This document shows, piece by piece, positions 23,886 through 36,052 of a DNA stretch of 64,000 nt. The notes beneath the pieces are model-generated. The model was not told the origin of the DNA. It worked only from the letters and a program-made list of their open reading frames with translations, and made no database searches. The DNA comes from Pempheris klunzingeri. Its lineage: Eukaryota > Chordata > Actinopteri > Acropomatiformes > Pempheridae. The stretch lies in assembly GCF_042242105.1 (NCBI RefSeq), contig NC_092016.1:3333501-3397500 (forward strand). Reading direction: 5' to 3'. Position numbers and translations under genes: made by a program. How positions within the stretch are numbered: the stretch's first letter is position 1; each line of letters opens with the position of its first letter.

Positions 23886-25735
23886 ATGGTGAACTTTTCC
23901 GTGGGGTTTTTGTTGAATAGTAACTGTTTTAGTTGTCAGAAAGGACCTAAAGATCCGTGTTTCCTCCAGGCTATCATGCTGAACACCGAAGAAAGGTAGG
24001 AGGATGCTAAAGTTAGTTTATTTATTCTTCTAGAAACATCGACAAGAAAAAAACGGAAGTTATGTTTGTTTGTGTTGTTTTTTTTTTTTCCTGACTGACT
24101 CGTCAAGATAGTTTAGTTAACTTTTAGCTAGTTAGCTCGCCAAACGGCAGGAAAACAACTGCGAAATGAGCAGACTGATAGCTATGGTGCTGTAAACATG
24201 CATGACAAGAGCAGGAGCTGCTCATTTTCAGTCTGCAGGCTGACACCAGCACACAAAACTGGGGAATCATTGTCTCTGCAGGCACAAAGTTGGATGCATT
24301 ACACCAAATTTGATGCTTTTCTCACCAAAAACAGGGAAATAAAGTAATTTCAGTGCTGTAATAATGGATGCAAAGTCTCCAGACCACCTTTTTTTTAAAA
24401 TGACAATCATCTATTTCACATTTCTAGTTTAAATCCCAAATAAGAAAGTTTTTTTTTTTTATTTTATAAGAATTGATTCTTCCAAGTTGTTTGTTGCAGG
24501 AAACATCTACTCTCACCATTGATTCATCTGTTGACCCTTTATATTGATTAGTCTATTAATAGTTTTGTCTGAAAAGTAGCTAACAGTGGTAAGAAATGCC
24601 CTTCAAAAGTTCAAGGATGTCATCCAAAGATTTTACATTTTTAATATATTAGATAGAGAAAAGTGGCCGACTTTTACATCTGTGAAACCGGAAAAAGGGA
24701 AATATTAAACATCTTTACTTGATAAATAGGTCTAATGATTAATTTAAGATAAACACTTAATGCAATTTAATGTTGATCAACTCAACAACAAATCGTTTCA
24801 ACACTAAAGAAATTAATTCAACTCCCGCTGGAGAAAACACACTCCTTCCAATTAGTGGAATAATGGGCAGAGAATCAATTGGCAACAATTTTTATTATTG
24901 ATTAATCGTTTAAGTTGATTATTGAGCAAATATGTCAAACATTAGCTGGTTTCAGCTTCTTTAATGTATTAATTAGCAGGTTTTTTCTGTTTTTTTTTTT
25001 ATCATTTTAAATTTGAATATCTTTGAGTTTTGGACCGTTAAATGTTTTCAGCCAGCATGTGGGCTGATATCGATGCATCTCTGGTGACCTAAAATCATCC
25101 GATTAGACAAATGTATTAGTCACACTGTGCTGTGGGACACTGTGAGAGCCATTTTCACTACTTTCTGACATCTTCTAAACTTAAAAAAAAACAAAAAACC
25201 AACACACTAACAGATAATGACTATGATAATTAGTTGCGTCCCTGCTTCCACTTCTGCTGAGGTTTTCTTTTGCACCGCTTTACATGCTGCTGCTGCTGCT
25301 TTGACCTTATTTTTGGCCTGTTTTCGTTTCGTACAGGACGTTCCTCCTGCTGTATCACCATAGCAGACCTTTAGGGATTTGGTGTCGCTGTGGTTTGAAA
25401 GCATTATGTGTCACGCTCTCTCTCTCTCTCATGCTTTTTATTAATGTCAGAAGTGATGATTATGTGAATAATTTTATGGGCCAATTCATGGATAAATTGT
25501 AGCCTGTGAGTTTTTCTTTTTCTGCATACAAACTGAGGCTCAAGCCTTGTTTTTTGTCCTCTGTGGTTTATCATCTGACACGGAGAGAGTGAGAGCTCCA
25601 TTGATGCTGTGAGCCAGAGCAGTGACTGTATAAGCTCTCTGACTTGTTATGGCCGTGTCAGCTGAAGGCATCAACTGGCCTACATCAGCCTGGTTGCATA
25701 ACCCCCCCCTCCTCCACTAGTTTACCTCAATGAAA

Positions 25736-25772
<37 letters not shown>

Positions 25773-28700
25773 CACAGGGATGCATTTCAGTCACACTCAG
25801 GTTGGATTAATCCAGCGGTTTCTAAGTAAGTGGCCCTTGAAGTGGCGGACTGATGTCTTCCGTGGTTGCTGGAAGATTCTGGATCAGCGTGTGGTTGACT
25901 TTTTTCCGAAACGAAACCAAAACTCAAGCCGTGCCAGCCAGTTTCGGCTGAGCTCTGGTATCGTCACCATCAGCAGTTATGGTTAACTGGTAAGGCTGTG
26001 ATACAGACCTTTAGCGGGAACCTACAAGTGAGTAAAGAGTTTCACACAGGCTTGAAGTGAACACATCGCACTGGAGAAAATGCCTGGGGCTCCTTCACAT
26101 GCAGAAAGAGATCAATTTTACATAATTTTAATTTTCTTGATTAATTTCTTGGTCCATAAAATATCAGACAATAGTAAGAAAATCATGATTTCCCCAAATT
26201 AACATAGAAATTGATTGTTTTGCCCAAAACCCAAGAATTAGACAAAACTAAAAAACTAAAACTAAGAAAATTAATATTTAATTTATGAATTACTTTAATC
26301 ATTGCTCTCATGCAGCGAGATCTTTTAGATTTTAGACTGTTTATTGGGACAAAACAAGACATTTAAAGACATCAGCAATAGATTTTTCTTTATTTTCTAC
26401 CTGTGCGATATGACAATATACGTCGTGTGACGATAGAAAAACATTCATTCGCTTCATATTATAATATTCATGGTATCGTTTATTTCGTTGGTCACACTCT
26501 TTACAGTTGTATTTTTCGTCATTTGGACGCCGCTGTGTGTTCTTGGGCGCAGTAGGCAGGAAATCAGCATGAGGGCAATGCAAATAAACATGGTTCTTAT
26601 CAGGAGCAGCACTCCTCGCTCCCTCCTAAAGAGAGGTGCACCTTTAACGACCAGAAAACCTTACTTTGCTAATTAGGCTGCAGACTGGTCCCCACAACAG
26701 ACTCGCACTTATAACCTCTTTAACTCCTTGTATTTACAGTAAATGTGCTATATACTGGCATGTGTTGTTATCTGGATGAGATTGTGGTCATATCACACAG
26801 CCCTGCTTGGACCTGATGCTATTATACACTCATTCTGAAAGGAACACAGACTGAAGAGAACCAGTGCCAGTTTCATCGCAGGTATTTAATGGTGCACAAA
26901 TGCCACCGCACACACGCCCTCTGTGCTGTCGGGTGAATACTTTGACGTCGTTTCCTACCACAGCTAATGTTTTCACAACATGCCAATAGACACACAGGCT
27001 CTAAGGCTGCGTTAGTAACAAGGAGAATTATTATGATGTTGCTTTGCTGTTGAGGCTCATCCCTCAGTTTGGTGTCAACGTGTTTTTAATCGGGTTGCCA
27101 AACTAGTCTTGTGCTGACAGAGCCTGTGATGAAGTAAACCGATGCTGGATTCCACAGACCAAACGTTACCTGTATTTTGGTTGGCACAAATGCTGCAGTT
27201 AGTGTTGTACAGTTTGTGAGGTTTATGATCGGTATGAAGCTGTTTGTGATTTAATCATCCTTCTTTCTCACATCTTTGGTTTTGCACTTCCCAGACAGGC
27301 TCAGTTTCATGTTACCTGTTTACTTGGATTTTCTGCTTTTAAAAAAATACATAATACACTTTTAATGTACTTTTTTTTTAAAGTCTGTTTAAGCCTGTTC
27401 ATTATACCACACCAGTTCTTTGGTTCAGCCCAAACAGCTGCTGGAAATGTAAAATATTATAGTCTTAAGACTTTTTTTCACTGATACCAGATTTTCAAGG
27501 TGGTTGTTGTTGTGGTTCCCACTTTGTATTAGACTGAAACATCTCATAGCTGTTGGACAGACTGCTGTCTTTTCCTCTAGCGCCTGTGTGAGGTGGACAT
27601 TTGGGGTTTTAAGTGCTGTGTATTTATTAGGGGCGGGTGATGATTAGCAGGTGACAATGCCGGTGATCCCATTGGTGTATGACTTGCAGCAGTAGTAGTA
27701 GCAGTTGTTGTTGTAGTAGTTGTAGTTGGGTAAAACTAATAATGATATCAAACTAATGGCGTTCCCATCGTCCTTAGCTGTACTTTGTGTTTAGTGCTAA
27801 TCTTTAGACGTTAGCATGCTATCAAGCAAAACTAAGATGGTGAACAAACGAGTAAATACCTCGAACATATTCTTTGTATTTATGTGCTGCAAGTTGTTAT
27901 CTACCAACATGTTCATGAACACCAATGTCAAGATTACTGTGATGATCTTTGGCTGGTTGTGTCAATATTGATTCTGCTTGCAAAGTTCCAGATTAACAAA
28001 GAGGGACGTGTGTAAATGCAGCAACACTTGACTTATTTTCTTGACTTATTTGAATATCCTGCACTGTCCTGCTCTGGTTATTCACACTAATGTGGTGGTT
28101 TTTGTTGTCGTCTGTGTGTCTGGCCGGCCGTTCACCGCCACCGTTTGAGTCCAGAGGTCAGAACAACAGGTTTCAACAGCGATACGTACGCCCACTCTCG
28201 GGTTTCAGAGCACGTGGGCCTTTCCTGTTTCTGTCTCGACATCTTTTCCGACGCGCTGCTCTGCCAAACGTTCAGGGGTCGGAGGAGGTCTGAGGGCTCT
28301 CCTGTTTATTTTCCTGCATTCAGAAATGTGTTGTTTGTGTCTCACCACAGTGTCGTTTCAGGCTTTTTCAGGGGCTAAAAAGCTCGTTTATGTTGACATT
28401 GTGGATTTAAGCTGAGTCCTTTTCCATTACTAAGCTGGTAATTAGATGTTGGTTAGGTGTGTTTCGGCCTTCTTGGAGGACCTGCCGGAGCGCTTCCTGT
28501 TTTGGTTGAATCGTGTGTTTCTTGGCTGTCGCCCAATCTCTGCCTCAGCTGCTGGCCAAGCCGGGCCGTTCGCCCCCTGAAACAATTCACCTGAATCAGT
28601 TCTCAAAACAAACTCGCAGCTCAGGAAGAGTGAACTGGCAGTGGAGGCGTTCATCCTCAGAAATGAAAAAAATGTTCCTCTTTCATAAAAAAGCACACAC

Positions 28701-29923
28701 ACACACATGCCATGGCTTGGCGCTATTGGAGAATGACGCACTTGGCATCCGAGTCTCTCGCTGCAACACACAGATGATTAAATCCTCACCGGTATATTAA
28801 TGCAGCCCAGGCTTGTGAGCGGGCGCTGCCTTCACGTTGAGTTTCGCACATCAAGTCGACCCTCTTTAAAAACCTAACCTATATTCTGTTTTTAGGGTGA
28901 CCTCGTGACCTATTGGGGGAGCTAAGGGCTGCCGCTCTCCAGCTGGAGTGGCATCGTGAGACGTGGGGAGGGAGGGAGGGAGGGAGGGGCGGCTGCTTGG
29001 AGTGAGGCTGAAATGTCAGAGGACGAACGTGTTGCCTTTCAAAACAAGCTGGCATTTCCATCAAGGACAGGCTCTTCTGTCTGACTCTGAAAGGGAGGAT
29101 GGAAAAAGAGGAGCAGTCCTCTTGACATCTTGGCGAGCCTGCTTGTATCTGTTCCTCCATCTGCGTCCTACCTGTTGTCCCCAAAACAGTCTGCTTTAGT
29201 TTGTCTCTGAGGAAGACATGGAGAGAAATAACTTCTAGCTGCTGCCCTGTGACTCTATTCTTTATTTATGTGTTTACAGTAACTCAATAGTGGGATGTAA
29301 CAAAGTACATTTACTTCACTTCAATTCAATTTGAATGCACTTGTGCTTTAAGCATTTCCATTTATGACAGTTCACGTGGAAATATTGTGCTTTTTACAAA
29401 TTTACTACATTTATCTAACAGCTGTAGTTACTGGTTTGTTTGCTGATTAATATTTTACACACAAAACTTAAGATGAGTTCATAAAACCTAATGCGTTGTT
29501 AGAGATTAAACTCCTCAAAAGTTTATTAAGTAGGTGAAACTAGCTGTAATAATAGTGTAAAGCTGATGAGACTTGCAGGATGCAGGGCTTTTTAAGGCTG
29601 CAACTAGCAATTATATTTAACAATTAATCTGCAGATGATTTTCTCCTGTTACAAAAAATACAAAGCAGCGTTATAAAACACGTGACGTTATCAAATGTCT
29701 TGATTTGTTCAGGCATCAGTCCAGGCCGCAAAATATTTTAATTTGCTATAATGTCAGATCAAGTAAAGCAGCAGTTTCTCACGTTAGAGAACCAGGAGAC
29801 GTCAGATGTTTGCCATTTTTGCTTTTATGGATTGTCAAAGTAGTTGCCAATTAATTTTCCTTTAATGGCTGATAAACTGTTTGTTGTAGAACTGCTGGTT
29901 TTACTTGAGTAGTGTGTGAAATA

Positions 29924-29959
<36 letters not shown>

Positions 29960-32900
29960 GTAGCAGAATAAGCTGCAGGTGTCGGGCACCAAAATAACAA
30001 GATGCCAGACCTGCAGCGAATCTGAATCTGAATGCGTCACCTCTGCATATTTTAGCACCAAAGGCGTGATGAGGCAGGGAAAGGGTGTGTGTGGCTGAGG
30101 TGAAAAGGCTTGGCATAATGAGCCTTGTTTTCCATCGCTCCCTCTCTTGGCTGGTCGCTATGCAGATCAGGTCGTCCAGGTTAACTGTCTGGTCTGCAGG
30201 GACATTGGCACAGCTCCTCCTCCCTCTTCGCACAGCTGATGTTGTTCTGCGGCTGCACCGATATTCCCTCTCAAAACAGGTTGGCCGAGCAGGTGCAGCT
30301 TCAGATGGAAGAACGTGTGAACCGTCAGGTTTTGATAAATGCGCAGGAGTCTCTCAGGGATGAACCTGAAGCAAAGACTGTGGAGGATATTTGCTCCTCT
30401 GAACGGCCAAAACATGACATAATGAGAATCCCCAGCCCTCAAGTCCAGGCCCGTCTGGCAGCGCCGGCCGGCTGCCATCCCGTCTGGTTTGAGATTCACG
30501 GCTGTAACTCAAAACGCCGAAGATGCTTGTTCCCGACAGCCCTGCAAGCTATTTGCAGAGGTGTTTACAGATCATGTGCTTGTTTGTGATACATGCCTTC
30601 CATCACATGCGCGGCTGCTCAGGACCACTTTGAATGATGTTATAAATCACAGGCTTAAATTTTGACTGTCCGGTAGCCTCGTCATCAACAAACGGCCTAG
30701 ATGTGATTGTTAGTTTATGTATTGTGAGTTTAATTAGTCTGAATTGTGGACGCAGGCTTGTTTGAATGTAAATAGAGCCGACTAACTGGACCAACACGTC
30801 TGAGGGCCACTGACCTGCAGACTGACGATGAGCTATATTGTGCAAACAGGAGCAGTTTGTACACTTTGTCCCTGCACGTGTTGGGATAGATGTTTGGCTG
30901 CGCAGTTGGAAACATGCAAATCACATAAAGGGATCCAACAACAGAGTGGTCGTGTTGAAGCCCTCTGGCCGTCCTCCTCACTGCGGAGGCGGGGGCATGT
31001 TGCCACAGGCACTGTACTTTTTTTATTTGCTAATTACGGGGACACGCTTAATGAAGCTGAAGTGAGGTAACAAGCTTAGAGGGTTACATCAGTAGCTGAG
31101 CGGGATTACTCATCATGAGTTTCAGTTTCAGTTCTGTCTGTTTGACTTAAAGTTACCCCGTGGACAAAAAGTTCTCTTAACATGAAGAATCTCTCACCAA
31201 AACACACCGTGCGAGTTCAGCAAGTCTAACAAACATGTCGAGTGCGTTTCTTTCCCCATTAAACATATAGTGTTTACAACCTACTTTCCTTGTCTTATTT
31301 GTGGCAGGACGGTCAATAAATAGCTTTTGGAAGCAGCCGACTCCAACAGAGCAGAGCAGCTGCTAGTTTGTGTGCGCAGCTCTTCATTCAAGCGTCTTAG
31401 GAAATACAGTCACTGTGAACCTCGAGAGGCCTGTCTCTATTTAATATATGTTACTTTTAATCAGTTAATGAATCTTTGAAGTGGAGTTTATTTGCATCTA
31501 ACGCTGGTATAAGTTGATTTTTGTTGGCAAAAACCGTCTGATTGAGATTAAAATGTGTTTCTTTAGTGTTGTTGTCACTGCTGTTACAGTTTTAATCAGT
31601 AATACTAAGAAGTGCAGAGTTTAGGGATGTTGGTGAGATCCTGTAATGTTACTTCTAAAGAAGACTGTAGGAAAAGAGAGGCTCTGCATGTGTGGAACAT
31701 TTTATTTTCCTTCAGTGGAGCAAGTACAGGACTGAAGATGAGATCCAGTGAGACAGTGTGAGACACTAACCCCCTTCATCTTCCTCCCTCCCTCCCTCCA
31801 GTTCCTGGTTAGCGGGGTCTCGGCTGCCCAGCTCCATCCCTCAGTCTCCGGGGCCTCTGTGGTGCTCCTGATGCCCCTCACCCACAGCTGAAGATCCCGG
31901 GTGGGCGAGGGACTGTCAGGGATCACTCTTTCGGAGTGCTACTACACAAGGTGACGGCCCTGAACTCCACACACACATCAACACAGAAAAAAGAAAAACT
32001 ATGTGACAAACCCATAACAGCAATCTGAACCTATAATGTAAAGCACTGCTTACTATGAAACAGAGGGAAAGTTGTGGTGGTTTTGAGTTTACAGGAAAAT
32101 ATCTGGACCATAATTATCTCCTTAATAGTTGGTCTCAAATAGATCTTCATTTTAATGACCGAATATTGATTAATAAAATCCACAGAACGATCTTTAAATC
32201 CTCTCTTCACGTGGGAGTGTGAAGCTTTAAGTCTCACATGGCCTCACGATCTTTCAGTTGCAGTCCCTCAATCAATCAATCAATCAATCAATCAAACTGT
32301 ATTTCATCACCTTTCATCCAGGTTAGTGCAGCTCAAAGTGCATCACAGGTGAGACAGAACAGGTGTAGACCAGAATTATATGAATGATAAAATAACAGAT
32401 GAAGTAGAATATAAGATTAGGATATAAAAGAAAACAAGATTTTAACAACATTATCACAATAAGAGAATTACAGATGAAAGAAAACAAGATTTTACAATAT
32501 AAATACTATAAAATAGATAAAGTAAATAATGTGTATATCCCTAACTGAATCGATTTTGAATTGATTTGTGAAATCGGTGGCAGTACCCTCTGTATTTTAA
32601 TTTAAACCAAGACATTAAATGTAATTAAAAGAGAAGTGGACAAAGTAAACTTTTGACCCCGAACTGAATTATCCTAAAATAAAAAGCCTTTAAAATACCA
32701 GAGAGTTAAATATTTTGATGACTGGGAGGGAAAAAAGTTCTTTTAGGTAATAATTGTTAAGCACTTCATCCCACAGGGACTCGGTGCTCTAAACACAGGA
32801 ACACCTTGCTAATGAGTTGTACCCTCATTTTACGTTTTTAAAGCTTAAAAATCCTTTAATCTGTTCCTACTCATCAGCTGCACCTGCTGATTTAATTCAG

Positions 32901-35007
32901 TCATTCATTCATTCACTTGGTTTCCTCTTGGTGGGCTCAGATTTTATAACATAAAGAGTTTATTCATGTAGCCTGAACATCAGATGGTAAAATACTTTTT
33001 TCTGTTCCCTTTTCTGTAATTTGCAAAACATCCACATCCCCTCTCAGCTGTGTGTGTGTGTGTCAAATTGTACCCCGGACACGTGACCGACTGTCCCTGG
33101 GGATTAGAGATTTAGGATCAGACAGATCAGTCACAACTGTCATATTAACATCCTCATGTGCCCTCGCGCTTCATCAGGTTCGATCACAACTCGGCACAGA
33201 CTGTCTCATACGTTCACACGGTTTTTATTTACCGTCGGAGACGTGGACGTTCTGTAACGTGGTGCGACTTGATTTACTGGTCTGGTTCAGTGTTTACACA
33301 CAACACTGTGTTCACTGGATCTGATGAGGCATGAGTGCTGAACAGACGTTTCGTAGCAATCAAACCACCACAATTATGGATACAGGAAGTAAAATCATGT
33401 ACCAAATAAACAGGCAACGCATTTAAATCACATACATCGCTGCTTTTGACACAACGCTCGTTAGAAGCACAAAATTATACGCCTGACGAAATACACATTC
33501 ATTCATTTTGTGAATGAAGGCCGACGTTTCAGGACGGGACTCTTTTGCTGCTGCTTCTTCTCGACACCCTTTACTTTCACCATTACTTTCTCTGTGACTC
33601 GTGTCACTTCACAGCTGCTCTCAGATGCAGACGGCTCGCTGCATTCGCAATGATTTTATTCTGCTATCTGGTTTTTAAAGGTGAAAGCGCCCAGGGGTGT
33701 CATGGGTAACAACAAGGTCTCTGATTTGAATGTAAACACTCAAACACTGAAAACTTTAACCTGCTGTCGCTCCCCATGTCCAGTATACTAGCACACTGGA
33801 CAATTAAAGGTCCCATGTTATTACTGGAGGTCCTATTAGGGTAGATCTACATGTTTTAATGTTTAAAACACTAAACATGGCGACTGCAGCTGTTTTCAGC
33901 CTCATGTTTTGCTTCATCTCACCTTCAGTGTTCTTTGTGTTTCTGGGAGCTGGAGGAGAAAACAGTGGTGGAGGTTTTTAGTGGGTGGGGACAGTCGGCC
34001 TGCTGAGGTGTGATCAGTTGAGAAGGAGATAAAATCCAGTTTCATTCACTCAAGTGTGACTACAGCTCACATCTGTGTGGTTAAATTCTGGCCCAGAGCC
34101 TTAAACTCTTATGACTGTTGCTGAAGAATGAAATTAATCGATAGTGTTTGTCTTCTGTCCCACCTGTGCTGATCCAGGATGATAAGTTGACAGTGACACA
34201 GGCTGCTCCAGTCAACCCCTCTCTTCTTCGCTTCCACTACCAACTGAGTGAGCGCCGCTCGGCCTCCTGGGATACGGCTCTATCAGAAGACAGCCTCTTC
34301 CTGGAGATCCCTGCTGGGCCGCTGGTGGAGGGGAGCAAGGAGGGGTAAGGCCGTGCTGAAACACTGTTTATTATTATTCCTGACACTAAAGGGGGGAAGG
34401 TGAAAAATTAGGAATATTTTTAAAGCTTTGATAAGTTGTTTGTTTGCCGTCTGGCCAATATGGGCGAATCAATTTTAACTGCTATGAATGTCACTAAAGC
34501 TGCTGTGTTTTTAGAGCCACCTCTCAAGCCCACAAGCAAGTTAATATTTTGAGGATTATTATTGATTAATGATATTTATTTAGTTGTGGCTCGAGTGCAA
34601 AATATGTTTCACAGAACTCGATCAGTGGTTCTGTTTACTGTTTTACCCCCCAGTGTCAGAAATTAACTATTAAAATGGAAATAACTTTGTCAAATCCTGT
34701 CTGACGGAGCAGTTTAGTGGAAGTCTGCACACGGACGGGCTGTTTGCATCACGTTTTAAGTGCGTCTCACATTAAAATGGATGCCAATAGGTTTCTGCTT
34801 TCATTGCCTGACTCAGTGTTGGGCTAGAATCAATGCCAGGACAGAGTAACCTTGCCTGCTGCGGGCACAGAGCCACTCGTTTGAGCAGCCAGCTTCCCAG
34901 CTGCCACTGCATTATTATGTAAAGTTGCAGCGCTTATGTAAAGAGGGGGGAAAAAAGAAAAAAGAAAAATCTTGGTGTGCGTCATCACCTCTCCCCTCGT
35001 TCACCGG

Positions 35008-35065
<58 letters not shown>

Positions 35066-36052
35066 GTTCATGTCCTCCACAGGCTAACTGCGCTGCTCGA
35101 GTTTGCAGAAGAGAAGCTCAAAGTTAACTACGTGTTCCTGTGGTTCCATAAAAACAGAGAGGATCGATGTAAGAGCTCTTTTCACTTTTCACTTAATAGA
35201 AAAAAATTTAAAAAAAAGGTTGTGAGAAACAAACCTCCAAACACAACAATAATTGATTTGAAATTATGAGGACCTTTTTTAAACAGAGTGCCGCTCAATA
35301 GTAATGATTTCTTACTTGAGCTCTGGGGCAGATCTTTGTTGCTGGGTCCCTGCTAGCTGAGCAGACCTCTATAATACATGTTGACGCACATTAGCATGAA
35401 GAGTGGAAGGAGGGTAAACGGCTGTCTCCAAAGTTAGCAAATACACGGTTGTGTGCTTGAACTATTCGACGACCATCAGTTTATCCCTCCTCCTCCTCCT
35501 CATCTCCACCCACAGAGCGGTGGCTCAGCTCAGGTTTGACGTAGCGGCGGGTTCTAACTTTACTGTGACAAGAAGAGTCTGGAAGCTGCCCAATGCTTCC
35601 GGCTGCTCCGGAGCATTACTCCACCTGAAACCACAAGTTATCAGGTTCTACTTAACATAATTATCTTCAAAGAGAAATTTGCCTAGCAGCTAGGTGAAAC
35701 ACCGAACGCAGACGGCATAATAAATGAAACTCATTTAAAAAATGGGTAAAACGCATCGTTACACAAGCTCAGGTTAAACCATTAGTGACAGCGTATCATA
35801 AAAACAAGCGTGTTCATACCTGAGCTTATATTGGACTTGTGTAGTGTGAATTCCCCAGCAGCAGGTCTGACTTCTCCAGGCTCCAGCAGAGCCTCTGACC
35901 TTCCTCTTGTTTCCTCCCCAGCGTCCATCATCAAGACGTTCCACTACATGGGCTTTGAGATGGTGAAGCCGGGCAACCCCATGGTACCGGCCCGGCCCGA
36001 TCTGGCCTTCATGGTCTACTCTCTGGACAGCAGCAGCTCAGACGAGGAGTGA
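23886..36052 (+). CDS. oaz2: Ornithine decarboxylase antizyme 2-like, expressed by +1 ribosomal frameshifting
   Basis: Exons 23886-23995, 31802-31950, 34178-34344, 35083-35168 and 35922-36052, all GT-AG. Frame 0 runs from ATG 23886 (or in-frame ATG 23976) to TGA 31869-31871, ending in the antizyme signature GPLWCS. Reading resumes in +1 from GAT 31870 (DAPHPQLKIPGGRG). The frameshift product is 213 aa from the first ATG or 183 aa from the second; human OAZ2 is 189. Antizyme binds ornithine decarboxylase monomers, sends them to the 26S proteasome without ubiquitin, and lowers polyamine uptake. The ODC-binding fold is intact, including LLEFAEEKLKVNYVF (146-160), FHKNRED (163-169) and an acidic C-terminus. 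The sequence MLNTEES after the second ATG and the body (KDDKLTVTQ, KVNYVF) match OAZ2 rather than OAZ1. Which teleost copy (a or b) cannot be decided. The one in-frame stop is the regulated frameshift stop, not damage. Confidence 0.96.
25739..25767. repeat. (GT)n microsatellite
   Basis: A 29-bp uninterrupted GT tract in oaz2 intron 1. A second GT tract of 31 bp is at 29927-29957. Confidence 0.95.
27725..27960 (+). repeat. Dispersed teleost repeat ('CATCAGCCTCAGCTGTACTTTGTG' family), partial
   Basis: The words 'ggcgttcccatcgtccttagctgtactttgtgtttagtgc', 'gacgttagcatgctatcaag' and 'aactaagatggtgaacaaac' align by eye with the copy near 14.9 kb, which is in the same orientation for this part. 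The copy is truncated. Confidence 0.5.
29288..29585 (-). repeat. Transposon-like repeat, reversed partial copy
   Basis: Starts with 'agtgggatgtaacaaagtacatttac' and continues through 'gagattaaactcctcaaaagtttattaagtag'. This is the order expected for the reverse strand of the repeat that lies at 5982-6479. The far end is missing. Confidence 0.45.
31866..31924 (+). promoter_or_regulatory. oaz2: Antizyme +1 programmed frameshift site with 3' pseudoknot
   Basis: The shift site is TCC TGA T (31866-31872). Slipping past the T of the stop codon continues translation with GAT. Downstream, stem 1 pairs CCCTC and ACCC (31875-31883) with GGGT (31899-31902) and GAGGG (31907-31911), leaving GGGC (31903-31906) as a bulge. 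Stem 2 pairs GATCCC in the loop (31893-31898) with GGGATC (31919-31924), exactly complementary over 6 bp. This is the known vertebrate antizyme pseudoknot arrangement. High polyamine raises shifting, closing a negative feedback loop on ODC. Confidence 0.93.
32268..32350. repeat. (TCAA)n microsatellite joined to a retroelement-like remnant
   Basis: Seven TCAA units are followed by text resembling the usual 'aaactttatttatatagcacctttcat...gcagctcaaagtgctt' head of a fish interspersed repeat. The combination suggests the tetranucleotide is the tail of a reverse-oriented retroposon. Confidence 0.5.
33806..34035 (+). repeat. Dispersed repeat, 'GGTCCCATATT' family, plus orientation
   Basis: Begins 'aaaggtcccatgttatt' and continues through 'catgttttaatgtttaaaaca' to 'ggaggtttttagtgggtggggacag' and 'gtgtgatcagttgag'. 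It is the opposite-orientation partner of the copy at 13822-14042. Confidence 0.45.
35007..35068 (+). repeat. (CT)n tract at the oaz2 exon 4 acceptor
   Basis: A run of about 62 nt of almost pure CT, broken only by two TCTG units, ends 14 nt before the exon 4 acceptor (AG at 35081-35082). It extends the normal polypyrimidine tract several-fold and is probably length-variable. On the mRNA it is a long pyrimidine repeat of the kind bound by PTB/PCBP-type splicing regulators; that consequence is inferred. Confidence 0.85.

Larger units (their letters stand above)
23996..31801 (+). other. oaz2 intron 1 (7.8 kb), repeat-rich
   Basis: The first intron holds no recognisable coding exon. Contents include fold-back style 'attaatcgttta' repeats near 24.54-25.0 and 26.1-26.35 kb, (GT)n at 25739-25767, a part of the 'CATCAGCCTCAGCTG' family at 27730-27960, a (GGGA)n purine run at 28965-28989, a reversed transposon-like repeat at 29288-29585, and (GT)n at 29927-29957. 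Open frames around 30.1-30.6 kb overlap on both strands and look accidental. Such a long first intron could hold enhancers, but none is identified. Confidence 0.6.
31951..34177 (+). other. oaz2 intron 2 (2.2 kb)
   Basis: No other exon is recognisable. A (TCAA)7 tract at 32268-32295 is followed by 'ctgtatttcatcacctttcatcc' and 'gcagctcaaagtgcatcaca', the typical head of an antisense interspersed repeat in fish. Another repeat of the 'GGTCCCATATT' family lies at about 33806-34035. The intron begins with GTGACG and ends with GTGCTGATCCAG. Confidence 0.55.

Noticed and set aside
30085-30600. Several overlapping open frames on both strands, about 110 codons each
   Set aside because: They lie in oaz2 intron 1, are mutually overlapping in opposite frames, and none has recognisable homology or splice sites in phase.
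31869-31871. In-frame stop suggesting that oaz2 is a pseudogene
   Set aside because: The stop is the conserved antizyme frameshift stop, with an intact shift site, pseudoknot and downstream frame.
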